Shown: in pieces, positions 1 to 7,699 of the stretch
Layout of the letters: every line of letters begins with the position of its first letter
Position numbering within the stretch: position 1 is the first letter of the stretch
NCBI GenBank assembly: GCA_964529285.1
Contig: CAZGWK010000009.1
Coordinates: forward strand, 1-64,000
From: SURF-21 sp964529285
GTDB taxonomy: Bacteria; Actinomycetota; Geothermincolia; Geothermincolales; RBG-13-55-18
Direction: 5' to 3'
Length of the DNA stretch: 64,000 bases
Position numbers and translations under genes: made by a program
Notes under the pieces: model-generated
Database searches by the model: none
What the model was told of the DNA's origin: nothing
What the model saw: only the letters and a program-made list of their open reading frames with translations

Positions 1-74
1 AAGGCCTGCGCTTCGCCATCCGCGAGGGAGGCCGCACGGTGGGAGCGGGAAGGGTAACTCAGATAATCAAGTAG
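1..74 (+). CDS. tuf: Elongation factor Tu, C-terminal fragment
   Basis: The window opens inside the last codons of EF-Tu, the GTPase that delivers aminoacyl-tRNA to the ribosome. The visible frame (first full codon at base 3, TAG at 72-74) contains RFAIREGGRTVGAG followed by a hydrophobic tail, which is the conserved end of beta-barrel domain III. Only 23 residues are present; the rest lies upstream of the window. tuf directly before rpsJ is the usual str-to-S10 junction, which supports the call. The fragment is short, but the motif is nearly invariant. Confidence 0.9.
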   Translation, partial: GLRFAIREGGRTVGAGRVTQIIK

Positions 75-302
75 GGAAGGACGAAGATTTGGTGTTCTTT
101 CGATCGCATAAGTGCCAGGCCTGGCCTGGCTGCGCCAGGACAGGCACTGGATACCGTCGTGGGGATGATCTGGCTGGCGGAACGTGGAGCCCAATCGGGC
201 TTGCTTCGTCGCGGACTCCTCGTAATACGGCTTCTCGCGTTGCGGGAAGCTTGGCTTTCGCGATGCAGGCTGTCATCTGCGGCAGCAGGAGTGGGGGCTA
301 GG
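75..302 (+). promoter_or_regulatory. tuf-rpsJ spacer, putative S10-operon leader with two hairpins
   Basis: This 228-base gap is the longest in the first 12 kb. It holds two stem-loops: 111-148 (outer AGTGCC/GGCACT arms, inner CCTGGC-TGC-GCCAGG) and 230-250 (GCTTCTCGC-GTT-GCGGGAAGC, one wobble pair). Neither is followed by a T-tract, so they do not look like intrinsic terminators. S10 operons are often autoregulated through leader RNA by L4, so a leader role is plausible but inferred. An open frame in phase with rpsJ runs through the spacer but shows no ribosomal-protein similarity. Confidence 0.35.
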
Positions 303-617
303 ATGGCAAAACCGAAACAGAAGATCAGGATAAGGCTCAAGGCATACGATCACGAGATCGTCGACCGATCCGCGAAGCAGATCGTGGAGACAGCGAGGCG
401 TACGGGCGCTTCCATCTCCGGCCCGGTACCTCTACCGACGGAGAAACACGTGTATTGCGTTATCCGCTCGCCGCACGTGGACAAGGACTCACGTGAGCAT
501 TTCGAGATGCGCGTACACAAGAGGCTCATCGATATCATGGAGCCTACGCCGAAGACGGTCGACTCTCTGATGCGCATGGACCTGCCGGCCGGAGTTGATA
601 TCGAGATAAAACTGTAA
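303..617 (+). CDS. rpsJ: 30S ribosomal protein S10
   Basis: S10 of 104 residues, the usual length, part of the 30S head and also the NusE component of antitermination complexes. The sequence carries the conserved IRIRLKAYDHEIVD start, the GPVPLPT loop and the HFEMRVHKRLIDI helix. ATG 303 is chosen because family similarity begins exactly at MAKPKQKIRIRLKA and a GGGGCTAGG-like stretch precedes it; a longer in-phase reading upstream is spacer. It opens the S10 operon, followed 52 bases later by rplC. Confidence 0.97.
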   Translation: MAKPKQKIRIRLKAYDHEIVDRSAKQIVETARRTGASISGPVPLPTEKHVYCVIRSPHVDKDSREHFEMRVHKRLIDIMEPTPKTVDSLMRMDLPAGVDIEIKL

Positions 618-669
618 GATTTACCCCGGAGACGGCTGCGAGAGCGCGGCCGCGGGAGAGGTGTGTAAG

Positions 670-1332
670 TTGAAAGGAATCTTGGGCAAGAAAATAGCCA
701 TGACCCAGATCTTCACCGACGAGGGCAAGGCGATACCCGTGACGGTGGTCGAGGCGGGACCCTGCACGGTCACACAGATAAAGTCCGCGAGCAAGGAAGG
801 CTACGACGCCGTGCAGCTGGGTTTTGGTGACGTGAGAGAGAAGAGGCTGAACAAGCCGCAGAGAGGTCATTTTGAGAGCAAGGAACTGGAGCCCCGGCGG
901 CATCTGGCCGAGTTGCGGGTAGAAGAAATAAAGGAGTACGAGTTGGGCCAGCTGATCACCGCGGATGTTTTCTCCAAGGGAGACCGGGTGGACATCACGG
1001 GTCGGTCTCGCGGCAAAGGTTTCGCGGGAGTGATCAAACGCCATAACTTCAGCGGCGGACCGGGCTCGCATGGAGCTCATTTCCACCGTGCCCCCGGAGC
1101 CATAGGCGCATGCGCTACACCTTCCCGGGTTTTCAGGGGGACGCGCATGCCGGGCCGCATGGGAGCGGAGAAGATCACCACCCAAAACCTTGAGGTAGTC
1201 GACGTGAAAGCGGAGCGAAACCTCCTCTTGTTGCGGGGCAGCGTTCCAGGCCCTGATGGGGGTTTGCTGGTCATAAGGGAGTCGGTAAAGGCGCGTAAGA
1301 AGCGCAAGAAGAAAGCGCATGTCCTTACCTGA
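670..1332 (+). CDS. rplC: 50S ribosomal protein L3
   Basis: L3 (220 residues) binds 23S rRNA near the 3' end and is an early assembly protein. The start KGILGKKIAMTQIF and the central GGPGSHGAHFHR ... GRMG loop, which reaches towards the peptidyl-transferase centre, are diagnostic. I place the start at TTG 670 (reading MKGILGKK), because GGGAGAGG at 653-660 lies about nine bases upstream; the in-phase GTG at 661 would abut that ribosome-binding site. The C terminus is very basic (KARKKRKKKA). rplD follows after 15 bases. Confidence 0.95.
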   Translation: MKGILGKKIAMTQIFTDEGKAIPVTVVEAGPCTVTQIKSASKEGYDAVQLGFGDVREKRLNKPQRGHFESKELEPRRHLAELRVEEIKEYELGQLITADVFSKGDRVDITGRSRGKGFAGVIKRHNFSGGPGSHGAHFHRAPGAIGACATPSRVFRGTRMPGRMGAEKITTQNLEVVDVKAERNLLLLRGSVPGPDGGLLVIRESVKARKKRKKKAHVLT

Positions 1333-1347
1333 TAGATAGGAATCGCG

Positions 1348-1986
1348 ATGAAGGAAGTACCGGTATACGACATAGAGGGAAACCAGAAGGGTGGTATAGG
1401 GCTGAAGGATTATTATTTCGGCTACAAGCCCAATATGCCCGTTATGCATCTTGAAGTCCGCCGCCAGCTGGCCGCTGCCCGCAGCGGGACGGCTTCCACC
1501 AGGCCCCGCAGCATGGTGAGGGGTGGCGGTGCGAAGCCATGGCGCCAGAAGGGTACGGGCAGGGCCCGCGCCGGCTCCATACGCTCCCCGCTCTGGAGGG
1601 GAGGAGGCACGGTGCACGGGCCTCAACCCCGCGGCTTTTCCTTCAAGGTGAACAGAAAGGTGCGCAAGCAGGCACTGCGCTCCGCTCTGAGCACCCGGGC
1701 GGAGGAAGACCAGGTAATAGTGCTCGAGGATTTCTCGCTTAGCGAACCCAAGACCAAGCTGGCGGCATCACTCTTCCAGGCACTGGGCGTGGATGATTAC
1801 GTCCTCCTGGTGCTGGCGGAGGAGGACGAGAACCTGGTCAAATCGGTCCGCAACCTTCCCTTCGTGGAGATTACGTGGTTGCAGCACTTGAACACCTATG
1901 ACGTACTCGCAAACGACAGGGTGATCTTTACCAGGTCATCCCTGGCGAAACTGCAGGAAGGGGTGGAAGATGAAGGGCGCGCATGA
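1348..1986 (+). CDS. rplD: 50S ribosomal protein L4
   Basis: L4/L1e family, 212 residues, normal length. The long basic loop that lines the peptide exit tunnel is visible as RGGGAKPWRQKGTGRARAG (about residues 54-72). In many bacteria L4 also represses its own operon by binding the leader, so it is the candidate regulator of the hairpins upstream of rpsJ (inference). Its 3' end overlaps rplW by 17 bases, implying translational coupling. Confidence 0.96.
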   Translation: MKEVPVYDIEGNQKGGIGLKDYYFGYKPNMPVMHLEVRRQLAAARSGTASTRPRSMVRGGGAKPWRQKGTGRARAGSIRSPLWRGGGTVHGPQPRGFSFKVNRKVRKQALRSALSTRAEEDQVIVLEDFSLSEPKTKLAASLFQALGVDDYVLLVLAEEDENLVKSVRNLPFVEITWLQHLNTYDVLANDRVIFTRSSLAKLQEGVEDEGRA

Positions 1987-2263
1987 TGTGATCATCAGGC
2001 CGATAATCTCGGAGAAGAGCTACTCCCTCATCGACCATAACAAGTATACGTTTGAGGTGCATCCCAAAGCCCATAAGACACAGGTGCGTAAGGCCGTGGA
2101 GGAGATATTCAACGTCAAGGTAACGGGAGTGAACACCATTAAAGTCCCCCCCAAGCCCAAGCGGCAGGGCTGGACATCCGGCCAGACAGCGGCGCGTAAG
2201 AAAGCCGTGGTAACCCTGGCCCCTGGCTACAGTATAGAGTTTTTCGAAGGCCCGTTGGGCTGA
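1970..2263 (+). CDS. rplW: 50S ribosomal protein L23
   Basis: L23 (97 residues) sits at the exit of the peptide tunnel and docks trigger factor and SRP. Recognised by DVIIRPIISEKSY at the start and by NVKVTGVNTIKVPPKPKRQG. The ATG lies inside the end of rplD, with a GGGGTGGAAG stretch of the rplD coding sequence as ribosome-binding site. It sits between rplD and rplB as in nearly all bacteria. Confidence 0.95.
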   Translation: MKGAHDVIIRPIISEKSYSLIDHNKYTFEVHPKAHKTQVRKAVEEIFNVKVTGVNTIKVPPKPKRQGWTSGQTAARKKAVVTLAPGYSIEFFEGPLG

Positions 2264-2284
2264 GAGATCACAGGTGGTATGAAC

Positions 2285-3112
2285 ATGGGCACCAAGAGAT
2301 ATAAACCGACCTCGCCGGGCAGGAGATTCACCTCCGTCTCCGACTTCTCGGAGATCACCAAGAAAGAGCCGGAGAAGACTCTTCTCGCGCCCATGAACTA
2401 TAAGGCGGGGCGCAACAATAAGGGCAGGATAACAACGCGGCACAAGGGAGGCCGGAACAAACGCAAGTACCGTATCGTGGATTTCAGGCGGGACAAAGAC
2501 AATATCGACGCCAAAGTGGCCGCCATCGAGTACGATCCCAACCGCAGTGCGCGCATCGCTCTCCTGCACTACGAGGACGGAGAGAAACGTTACATCCTGG
2601 CACCCTTGAAACTGAAGGTGGGAGACAAGGTCATGTCGGGACCTGAAGCCGACATAAAACCCGGTAACGCTCTGCCGCTTTACTCCATCCCCGTTGGTAC
2701 GACCATACACAACATCGAACTCAAGCCGGGGGCGGGAGGCAAGATGGTACGTTCAGCCGGCGGCGCGGCCCAGCTCATGGCCAAGGAGGGAGATTTCGCC
2801 CACGTGCGCCTCCCTTCCAGCGAGGTGCGGCTGCTGGACATCAAGTGCCGCGCTACCATCGGCCAGATCGGCAACGTAGAGCACGAACTCCTGTCCGAAG
2901 GCAAGGCCGGACGCGGCCGTTATAAAGGGCGGCGTCCTACGGTAAGGGGTACGGTTATGAACCCCGTGGACCACCCCCACGGCGGCGGCGAGGGCAAGAG
3001 TTCGGCGGGACGTCACCCGGTGACTCCATGGGGCAAACCAACTCTGGGTTACAGGACTCGTAAGAAAAACAAGCCGTCCGACAAGTACATCGTACGGCGC
3101 AAGAAGAGCTGA
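2285..3112 (+). CDS. rplB: 50S ribosomal protein L2
   Basis: L2 (275 residues) is a primary 23S rRNA binder needed for peptidyl transferase activity and subunit joining. Diagnostic segments are KRYKPTSPGRR at the start, HKGGRNKRKYR, and the C-terminal NPVDHPHGGGEG with the conserved His near the active centre. AGGTGG at 2272-2277 suits ATG 2285 (MGTKRYK) better than the in-phase ATG 2279, so the shorter form is listed. Gap to rpsS is 17 bases. Confidence 0.96.
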   Translation: MGTKRYKPTSPGRRFTSVSDFSEITKKEPEKTLLAPMNYKAGRNNKGRITTRHKGGRNKRKYRIVDFRRDKDNIDAKVAAIEYDPNRSARIALLHYEDGEKRYILAPLKLKVGDKVMSGPEADIKPGNALPLYSIPVGTTIHNIELKPGAGGKMVRSAGGAAQLMAKEGDFAHVRLPSSEVRLLDIKCRATIGQIGNVEHELLSEGKAGRGRYKGRRPTVRGTVMNPVDHPHGGGEGKSSAGRHPVTPWGKPTLGYRTRKKNKPSDKYIVRRKKS

Positions 3113-3129
3113 AAGATAGGGAGGTAGTC

Positions 3130-3414
3130 TTGGGCAGGTCGCTGAAGAAAGGCCCTTTTGTAGACGATAAGCTCTACTTCAAGATCGAGGAGCTAAATCG
3201 GCGCAACGAGAAGCGTGTCGTCAAGACCTGGTCCCGCCGCTCGACGATCTTTCCGGAAATGGTCGGGCACACAATAGCGGTACATGACGGCAAGAGACAT
3301 GTGCCGGTATACGTTACCGAAAACATGGTCGGACACAAGCTGGGCGAGTTCGCGCCCACGCGGCGCCGCACCAGGCACGGTCACGCACACGAGCGTCCCG
3401 TCCGTCTGAAGTAG
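3130..3414 (+). CDS. rpsS: 30S ribosomal protein S19
   Basis: S19 (94 residues) lies in the 30S head and contacts the A-site tRNA and the intersubunit bridge. GRSLKKGPFVDDKL and KLGEFAPTRRRTRHG are nearly invariant family motifs. The start is TTG, preceded by AGGGAGG at 3118-3124; no ATG lies in a sensible position. The last few residues (HAHERPVRLK) are variable, as usual. Confidence 0.95.
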   Translation: MGRSLKKGPFVDDKLYFKIEELNRRNEKRVVKTWSRRSTIFPEMVGHTIAVHDGKRHVPVYVTENMVGHKLGEFAPTRRRTRHGHAHERPVRLK

Positions 3415-3447
3415 ACATGACGGAATAGCAGGAGGCAGGAGAGGAAT

Positions 3448-3867
3448 ATGGCGGAAACAGCCGAAGGAGGCGTAGAAGTACGTGCGGTAGGCAAGTATAT
3501 ACGCGTATCGCCGTACAAAGTACGCCAGATCGCCGACCTTATACGCGGTAAGGACCTGGAAGAGGCGAGGTTTATAACCACGTTCTCGCCCCAGAGGGCA
3601 GCGCGCCTGGTGGGCAAGGTGCTGGAGTCGGCGGTTGCCAATGCGGAGAACAACGACAGCCTCAGGGCCGACGACCTGATGGTGGTCAATTGTTACGTAG
3701 ACGAAGGACCGACGCTGAAAAGATGGAGGCCGCGTGCTTACGGCAGAGCGACCCGCATCCGTAAGCGGACCAGCCATATAACGGTCATAGTCGGTGAGCG
3801 TGAAGAGCTCGAAGAGAAGGGTCGCCGCGGCTCGAAGCGGCGCGGCGGAGCGCGAAGGAAAGGATGA
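3448..3867 (+). CDS. rplV: 50S ribosomal protein L22 with a basic C-terminal tail
   Basis: L22 (139 residues) contributes a beta-hairpin to the peptide exit tunnel. The core shows KYIRVSPYKVRQIADLIRG and the hairpin RWRPRAYGRATRIRKRTSHI. About 20 extra, highly basic residues follow the core (EEKGRRGSKRRGGARRKG), making it longer than the ~110-residue standard form. Similar tails occur in other high-GC bacteria. The GTG start of rpsC lies four bases beyond its stop, so the two are coupled. Confidence 0.94.
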   Translation: MAETAEGGVEVRAVGKYIRVSPYKVRQIADLIRGKDLEEARFITTFSPQRAARLVGKVLESAVANAENNDSLRADDLMVVNCYVDEGPTLKRWRPRAYGRATRIRKRTSHITVIVGEREELEEKGRRGSKRRGGARRKG

Positions 3868-3871
3868 GAGC

Positions 3872-4789
3872 GTGGGTCAGAAGGTCCATCCATACGGTTT
3901 TCGCCTGGGAGTCATATATGATTGGAAATCGCGCTGGTTTGCCAGCCGGGACTATGCCGATCTGCTCCAGGAGGACCTCGCGATACGCCGTTATATCAAG
4001 CAGCATTTGAGAAGAGCGGCCGTCTCCCGCGTGGAGATAGAACGTACCACCAAGCGGATAAAGGTCGATATCTTTACCGCCAGGCCCGGTATCGTAATCG
4101 GACGGAGAGGCTCGGAGGTGGACCGCATAAAACGAGATCTTGCCAGGATGACCGGCAAGGACGTCCAGGTCAACATCCAGGAAGTAAACGCACCGGAGCT
4201 GGATGCTTTCCTGGTAGCCCAGAACATAGCGGAGCAACTGGAAGGCAGGGTCTCCTTCAGGCGGGCGATGAAAAGGTCCGTGCAGAATGCCATCCGGGCG
4301 GGAGCCAAAGGTATAAAGGTCTCCTGCGCGGGGCGGCTGGGTGGTGCAGAGATGGCCCGCAGGGAGTGGTACCGGGAGGGGCAGGTGCCGCTTCAGACGC
4401 TGCGGGCTGACATAGACTACGGGATGTTCGTCGCCCACACGACCATGGGTGCCATCGGCGTAAAAGTCTGGATATACAAGGGAATGATCGCCGAGCCCGA
4501 ACGTAGGCCCAGGGAAAAAGCAGTTGCTGAGGACAGAAAAGGACCGGCGGCGGGCAAAAAGTCCGGTGTAGCGGCCGCGCCGGCCCAGGAGAAGGCCGAA
4601 ATCGAGGAGGCCGCCCCAGGACCGGAGCGCGAGGAAGCGGTCAGCGAGCCGGGCGAAAAGGAAGAGGGCGAGAAGCCCGCCGGCGAGACCGGCGAGAGTG
4701 ATGAGGGTGAAAAGCCCGCCGGCGAGAGTGATGAGGGCGAGAAATCCTCTGGCGAGAGCGATAAAAGCGAAGATAACGAGGAGGAATAG
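3872..4789 (+). CDS. rpsC: 30S ribosomal protein S3 with a ~100-residue acidic repetitive tail
   Basis: S3 (305 residues) forms part of the mRNA entry tunnel. The core is normal: GTG start giving GQKVHPYGFRLGV, the KH domain with RPGIVIGRRGSEVDRIK, and a conserved end at VKVWIYKGMI around residue 206. Beyond it comes a low-complexity tail of about 100 residues rich in Glu, Gly, Lys and Ser, with imperfect repeats of the type DEGEKPAGES and an end of DNEEE. Ribosomal S3 is usually 210-280 residues, so the tail is long and strongly acidic for a ribosomal protein. GTG 3872 is preferred over upstream in-phase starts, which fall inside rplV. Confidence 0.95.
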   Translation: MGQKVHPYGFRLGVIYDWKSRWFASRDYADLLQEDLAIRRYIKQHLRRAAVSRVEIERTTKRIKVDIFTARPGIVIGRRGSEVDRIKRDLARMTGKDVQVNIQEVNAPELDAFLVAQNIAEQLEGRVSFRRAMKRSVQNAIRAGAKGIKVSCAGRLGGAEMARREWYREGQVPLQTLRADIDYGMFVAHTTMGAIGVKVWIYKGMIAEPERRPREKAVAEDRKGPAAGKKSGVAAAPAQEKAEIEEAAPGPEREEAVSEPGEKEEGEKPAGETGESDEGEKPAGESDEGEKSSGESDKSEDNEEE

Positions 4790-4794
4790 AGCCC

Positions 4795-5217
4795 ATGCTG
4801 ATGCCTCGGAAATTCAAATATAGAAAGGTACAGCGAGGCCGCATGAAGGGGCAGGCAAAGGGAGGCACCAAGGTCAATTTCGGGGACTTCGGGCTCCAGG
4901 CGCTGGAGCCTTCCTGGGTAACCGCCCGCCAGATCGAGGCAGCCAGGGTGGCCATTACCAGGCACGTGAAGAGAAGCGGCAAGGTTTGGATAAACATCTT
5001 TCCCGATAAACCGGTCTCGAAAAAGCCGGCGGAGACGCGCATGGGAAGCGGCAAGGGTAACCCGGATCACTGGATCGCGGTCGTCAAGCCCGGGCGCGTG
5101 ATGTTCGAGCTGTCCGGGGTGCCGGAAGGCACCGCCGCAGAGGCCATGCGCAGGGCGGCACACAAGATGCCCATGAAGTGCCGTTTCGTGAAGAGGGAGA
5201 CCACGGGTGGTGAATGA
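4795..5217 (+). CDS. rplP: 50S ribosomal protein L16
   Basis: L16 (140 residues) binds 23S rRNA near the A-site tRNA elbow. MPRKFKYRKVQRGRMKG, the KPAETRMGSGKG loop and the C-terminal AHKMPMKCRFVKR are typical. It starts five bases after rpsC, using GAGGAGGAA within the rpsC end as ribosome-binding site. A second ATG two codons in (4801) is equally possible. Its 3' end overlaps the GTG start of rpmC. Confidence 0.95.
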   Translation: MLMPRKFKYRKVQRGRMKGQAKGGTKVNFGDFGLQALEPSWVTARQIEAARVAITRHVKRSGKVWINIFPDKPVSKKPAETRMGSGKGNPDHWIAVVKPGRVMFELSGVPEGTAAEAMRRAAHKMPMKCRFVKRETTGGE

Positions 5218-5422
5218 TTTGAAGGCGAGCGAACTTCGGGAATTTTCGTACGAGGAGCTGCTGGGCAGGCTTAAAGAAGCCAAGGAAGAGCTGTTCAATT
5301 TGCGCTTTCAGGCGGCCACGGGGCAGCTGGACAATACCTCGAGGATTGTTGAGGCCAAGAGAGATATCGCGCGCATATGTACGGTTATAAGGGAACAGGA
5401 ATTGAGCGAGGAGGCATCCTGA
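5207..5422 (+). CDS. rpmC: 50S ribosomal protein L29
   Basis: L29 (71 residues) is a small helical hairpin at the tunnel exit beside L23. The family pattern LRxxSxEEL...LKEAKEELFNLRFQ, followed by QLDNTSRIVEAKRDIARI, is clear. The start is GTG 5207 (a second GTG follows at 5210), overlapping the last codons of rplP by 11 bases. The protein ends with an acidic stretch that varies between species. Confidence 0.93.
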   Translation: MVNDLKASELREFSYEELLGRLKEAKEELFNLRFQAATGQLDNTSRIVEAKRDIARICTVIREQELSEEAS

Positions 5423-5457
5423 GCCTCGATATTCGCTTAAGAGGAAGGGAACCAGAG

Positions 5458-5718
5458 ATGGCGGAGAGGACAAGCAGGAGGAAGGTGCGAGTAGGCACGG
5501 TGGTCTCGGACAAGATGGACAAGACCATCGTGGTGAACGTGGAGACTCGCAAGCCCCACCCGCTATACGGCAAGATCGTGCGCCGCAGCAAGAGGTACAT
5601 GGCACATGACGAGGACAACCAGTGCCATGTCGGCGACCTGGTGCGCATCATGGAGACCAGGCCGATCTCACGCAGCAAGCGTTGGCGCCTGTTGGAGGTC
5701 GTGGAGAAGGCGGAATAG
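5458..5718 (+). CDS. rpsQ: 30S ribosomal protein S17
   Basis: S17 (86 residues) is an OB-fold protein and primary 16S rRNA binder. GTVVSDKMDKTIVV and HPLYGKIVRRSKRYMAHDE are the standard motifs, and PISRSKRWRLLEVVE closes the fold. ATG 5458 is chosen over an in-phase ATG 27 codons upstream because the upstream part overlaps rpmC and has no S17 similarity, and GGGAACCAGAG precedes 5458. Confidence 0.95.
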   Translation: MAERTSRRKVRVGTVVSDKMDKTIVVNVETRKPHPLYGKIVRRSKRYMAHDEDNQCHVGDLVRIMETRPISRSKRWRLLEVVEKAE

Positions 5719-5748
5719 CAGTATGAGTCCGCGATTCGGAGGAAGATC

Positions 5749-6117
5749 ATGATACAGGCGGAATCGCGAGTAAGGATCGCCGACAACACCGGCGCCCGGG
5801 AATTACTGGTCATCAAGGTCCTGGGAGGATCGGGCCGCCGTTATGCGTACGTCGGCGATATAGTGGTGGGCACGGTAAAGATGGCCACGCCAGGCGGAGC
5901 CGTCAAGAAAGGAGAAGTAGTGCGTGGGGTAGTGGTGCGGACGAAGAAAGAACGCCGCAGGCAGGATGGGTCCTATATCAAGTTCGACGAGAACGCCGTG
6001 GTGCTGATAAACGAGTTGAAAGATCCTCGCGGGACCCGTATCTTCGGCCCCGTGGCAAGGGAGCTCCGCGAGAAGAAGTTTATGAAGATAATATCCCTGG
6101 CTCCGGAGGTGTTGTAG
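5749..6117 (+). CDS. rplN: 50S ribosomal protein L14
   Basis: L14 (122 residues, the exact standard length) binds 23S rRNA, forms bridge B8 and is the docking site of RsfS silencing factors. MIQAESRVRIADNTGARE, GDIVVGTVK and GTRIFGPVARELRE are invariant landmarks. GGAGGAAG directly upstream is a good ribosome-binding site. It begins the spc part of the cluster, 30 bases after rpsQ. Confidence 0.97.
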   Translation: MIQAESRVRIADNTGARELLVIKVLGGSGRRYAYVGDIVVGTVKMATPGGAVKKGEVVRGVVVRTKKERRRQDGSYIKFDENAVVLINELKDPRGTRIFGPVARELREKKFMKIISLAPEVL

Positions 6118-6166
6118 GGGCCGAACGAGGGGGTCGCCGTAAGCACTGGTTTAAGGAGAGGGTCGA

Positions 6167-6487
6167 GTGAGTGGTTTGAAGATAAAAAAGGGCGACAAGG
6201 TAGAGGTTCTCGCCGGTAAATATAAAGGGAAGCAGGGAAAAGTCCTTAAGAGTTTCCCCGAGGAAAGACGAGTTATCGTCGAGGGTGTCAACCTGGTTAA
6301 AAAGCATTCCCGCCCCACCCAGGAGAACCCCCAAGGCGGCATCATCACCAAGGAAGCGCCTATCGACATCTCGAACGTATCCCTGGTCTGCGATTCCTGC
6401 GACCATAACATCAGGGTTGCATATCGCATAGACGCAGAGGGGAGCAAGAGGCGCGTATGTCGCAAGTGCGGGGCGGACCTTGACTGA
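6167..6487 (+). CDS. rplX: 50S ribosomal protein L24 with a C-terminal four-Cys zinc motif
   Basis: L24 (106 residues) is an assembly initiator. The KOW motif appears as KKGDKVEVLAGKYKGKQGKVL near the N terminus. The C-terminal part carries Cys75, Cys78, Cys98 and Cys101, arranged as CxxC-x19-CxxC, which fits a zinc ribbon; such C+ forms of L24 are found in some bacteria. The start is GTG with AAGGAGAGG upstream. The stop overlaps an in-phase TTG of the next frame, but rplE most likely begins later at 6516. Confidence 0.94.
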   Translation: MSGLKIKKGDKVEVLAGKYKGKQGKVLKSFPEERRVIVEGVNLVKKHSRPTQENPQGGIITKEAPIDISNVSLVCDSCDHNIRVAYRIDAEGSKRRVCRKCGADLD

Positions 6488-6515
6488 TAGAGAGAGTGGT
6501 CAGAAGGAAGGAAGC

Positions 6516-7061
6516 ATGGTACCCAGGCTAAGAGAGCGATACCGCAAGGAAGTTGTGCCCTCCCTGAGGGAGAGGTTTGCATACGTCAACGACCTGGAGG
6601 TCCCGCGCCTTGAGAAGATCGTGGTGAACATGGGGGTTGGAGAAGGCGCGCACGATCCCAAGGTTATAGACGGAGCAATGAAAGATATAGCCTTGATCAC
6701 CGGCCAGAAGGCCAGGCTGAACCGGGCAAAGCGGTCCGTAGCGGGATTCAAGCTCCGCGCCGGCATGTCCGTAGGATGCAAGGTCACCCTGCGAGGCGAC
6801 CGCATGTACGAGTTCATGGACAGGCTTACCTCGCTGGCCATCCCGAGGGTAAGAGACTTCCGTGGCCTTAACCCCAAGTCTTTCGACGGGTTGGGGAACT
6901 TCAACATGGGACTGGACGAACAACTCGTGTTCCCGGAGATAGATTACGATGATATCGACAGGATCAGGGGTATGGACATAACCATAGTGACTACTGCGAA
7001 ATCGGACGAGGAAGGGCTGGCATTACTGGATGCCATGGGAATGCCCTTCCGCGGTAAGTGA
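6516..7061 (+). CDS. rplE: 50S ribosomal protein L5
   Basis: L5 (181 residues, standard length) binds 5S rRNA in the central protuberance. LEKIVVNMGVGEG, ITGQKARLNRAKRSVAGFKLR and FPEIDYDDIDRIRGMDI are conserved signatures. ATG 6516 follows GAAGGAAGG with ideal spacing; a TTG at 6480 would add 12 residues unlike any L5. Ends with GMPFRGK, as in most L5 proteins. Confidence 0.96.
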   Translation: MVPRLRERYRKEVVPSLRERFAYVNDLEVPRLEKIVVNMGVGEGAHDPKVIDGAMKDIALITGQKARLNRAKRSVAGFKLRAGMSVGCKVTLRGDRMYEFMDRLTSLAIPRVRDFRGLNPKSFDGLGNFNMGLDEQLVFPEIDYDDIDRIRGMDITIVTTAKSDEEGLALLDAMGMPFRGK

Positions 7062-7076
7062 TAAGGAGAGGCTTTA

Positions 7077-7262
7077 ATGGCAAAGAAGTCGTTGGTTGCC
7101 AAACAGAGGAGACCTCCCAAGTTCAGCACTCGGGGTTACAACCGGTGCAGGCGTTGCGGACGCTCAAGGGGATATTTGCGCAAATTCAATCTTTGCCGTA
7201 TCTGCCTGCGCGAACTCGCTCACGAAGGCGAGATCCCGGGAATGACCAAATCTAGCTGGTGA
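7077..7262 (+). CDS. rpsN: 30S ribosomal protein S14, zinc-binding short form (type Z)
   Basis: A 61-residue S14 of the zinc-dependent C+ class. Cys24, Cys27, Cys40 and Cys43 form the CxxC-x12-CxxC zinc site, and MAKKSLVAKQRR plus ELAHEGEIPGMTKSSW are the hallmarks of this form. AAGGAGAGG sits just upstream. The presence of the C+ form in the main operon means S14 here needs zinc; any zinc-independent paralogue would lie elsewhere. Confidence 0.96.
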   Translation: MAKKSLVAKQRRPPKFSTRGYNRCRRCGRSRGYLRKFNLCRICLRELAHEGEIPGMTKSSW

Positions 7263-7278
7263 GGGGAGGCGTAAAAGC

Positions 7279-7677
7279 ATGACTATGACCGATCCCATCG
7301 CGGACATGCTGACCCGTATCCGCAATGCCTGTACCGCCCATCATGAAGTAGTGGAGATGCCTGTCTCCAAGATAAAGTCGTCAATCGCCGAGATACTGGT
7401 GAAAGAGGGTTATGTCGCCGGATACGAAGTGGTCAAAGGCGAGAGCTACGACAGCTTGAAGTTGACCCTGAAATACGGGCCTAACCGAGAGCAATTGATA
7501 AACGGCATCAAGCGAATAAGCAAGCCGGGCTTGCGGGTCTACAGCAAGAGGACGGAAGTGCCCCGCGTATTGGGAGGATTGGGGATCGCTATAATCTCCA
7601 CCTCCCATGGCGTTATCACTGACCGTGAGGCCAGGGAGAAGAACGTCGGGGGCGAAGTGATAGCGTACGTATGGTGA
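7279..7677 (+). CDS. rpsH: 30S ribosomal protein S8
   Basis: S8 (132 residues) binds the central domain of 16S rRNA and, in E. coli, represses the spc operon. TDPIADMLTRIRNA at the start, KRISKPGLRVYSK in the middle and GLGIAIISTSHGVITDREAR near the end are diagnostic. ATG 7279 is used; a second ATG two codons later is also possible. It lies between rpsN and rplF as expected. Confidence 0.96.
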   Translation: MTMTDPIADMLTRIRNACTAHHEVVEMPVSKIKSSIAEILVKEGYVAGYEVVKGESYDSLKLTLKYGPNREQLINGIKRISKPGLRVYSKRTEVPRVLGGLGIAIISTSHGVITDREAREKNVGGEVIAYVW

Positions 7678-7699
7678 CGGAGAGCTGGAGGTTAGGGAA

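Noticed and set aside
230..250. tRNA or other stable RNA gene
   Set aside because: Only single stem-loops are present here and in the other gaps; I found no cloverleaf with a TTCGA-type loop and an acceptor stem anywhere in the window.
159..302. An N-terminal extension of S10 read through the tuf-rpsJ spacer
   Set aside because: S10 similarity starts exactly at ATG 303; the upstream part has no ribosomal features and contains hairpins.
544..1626. A 360-residue open frame on the minus strand across rplC-rplD
   Set aside because: It is antisense to two certain ribosomal genes, has no protein-family features and reflects codon bias at this GC content.
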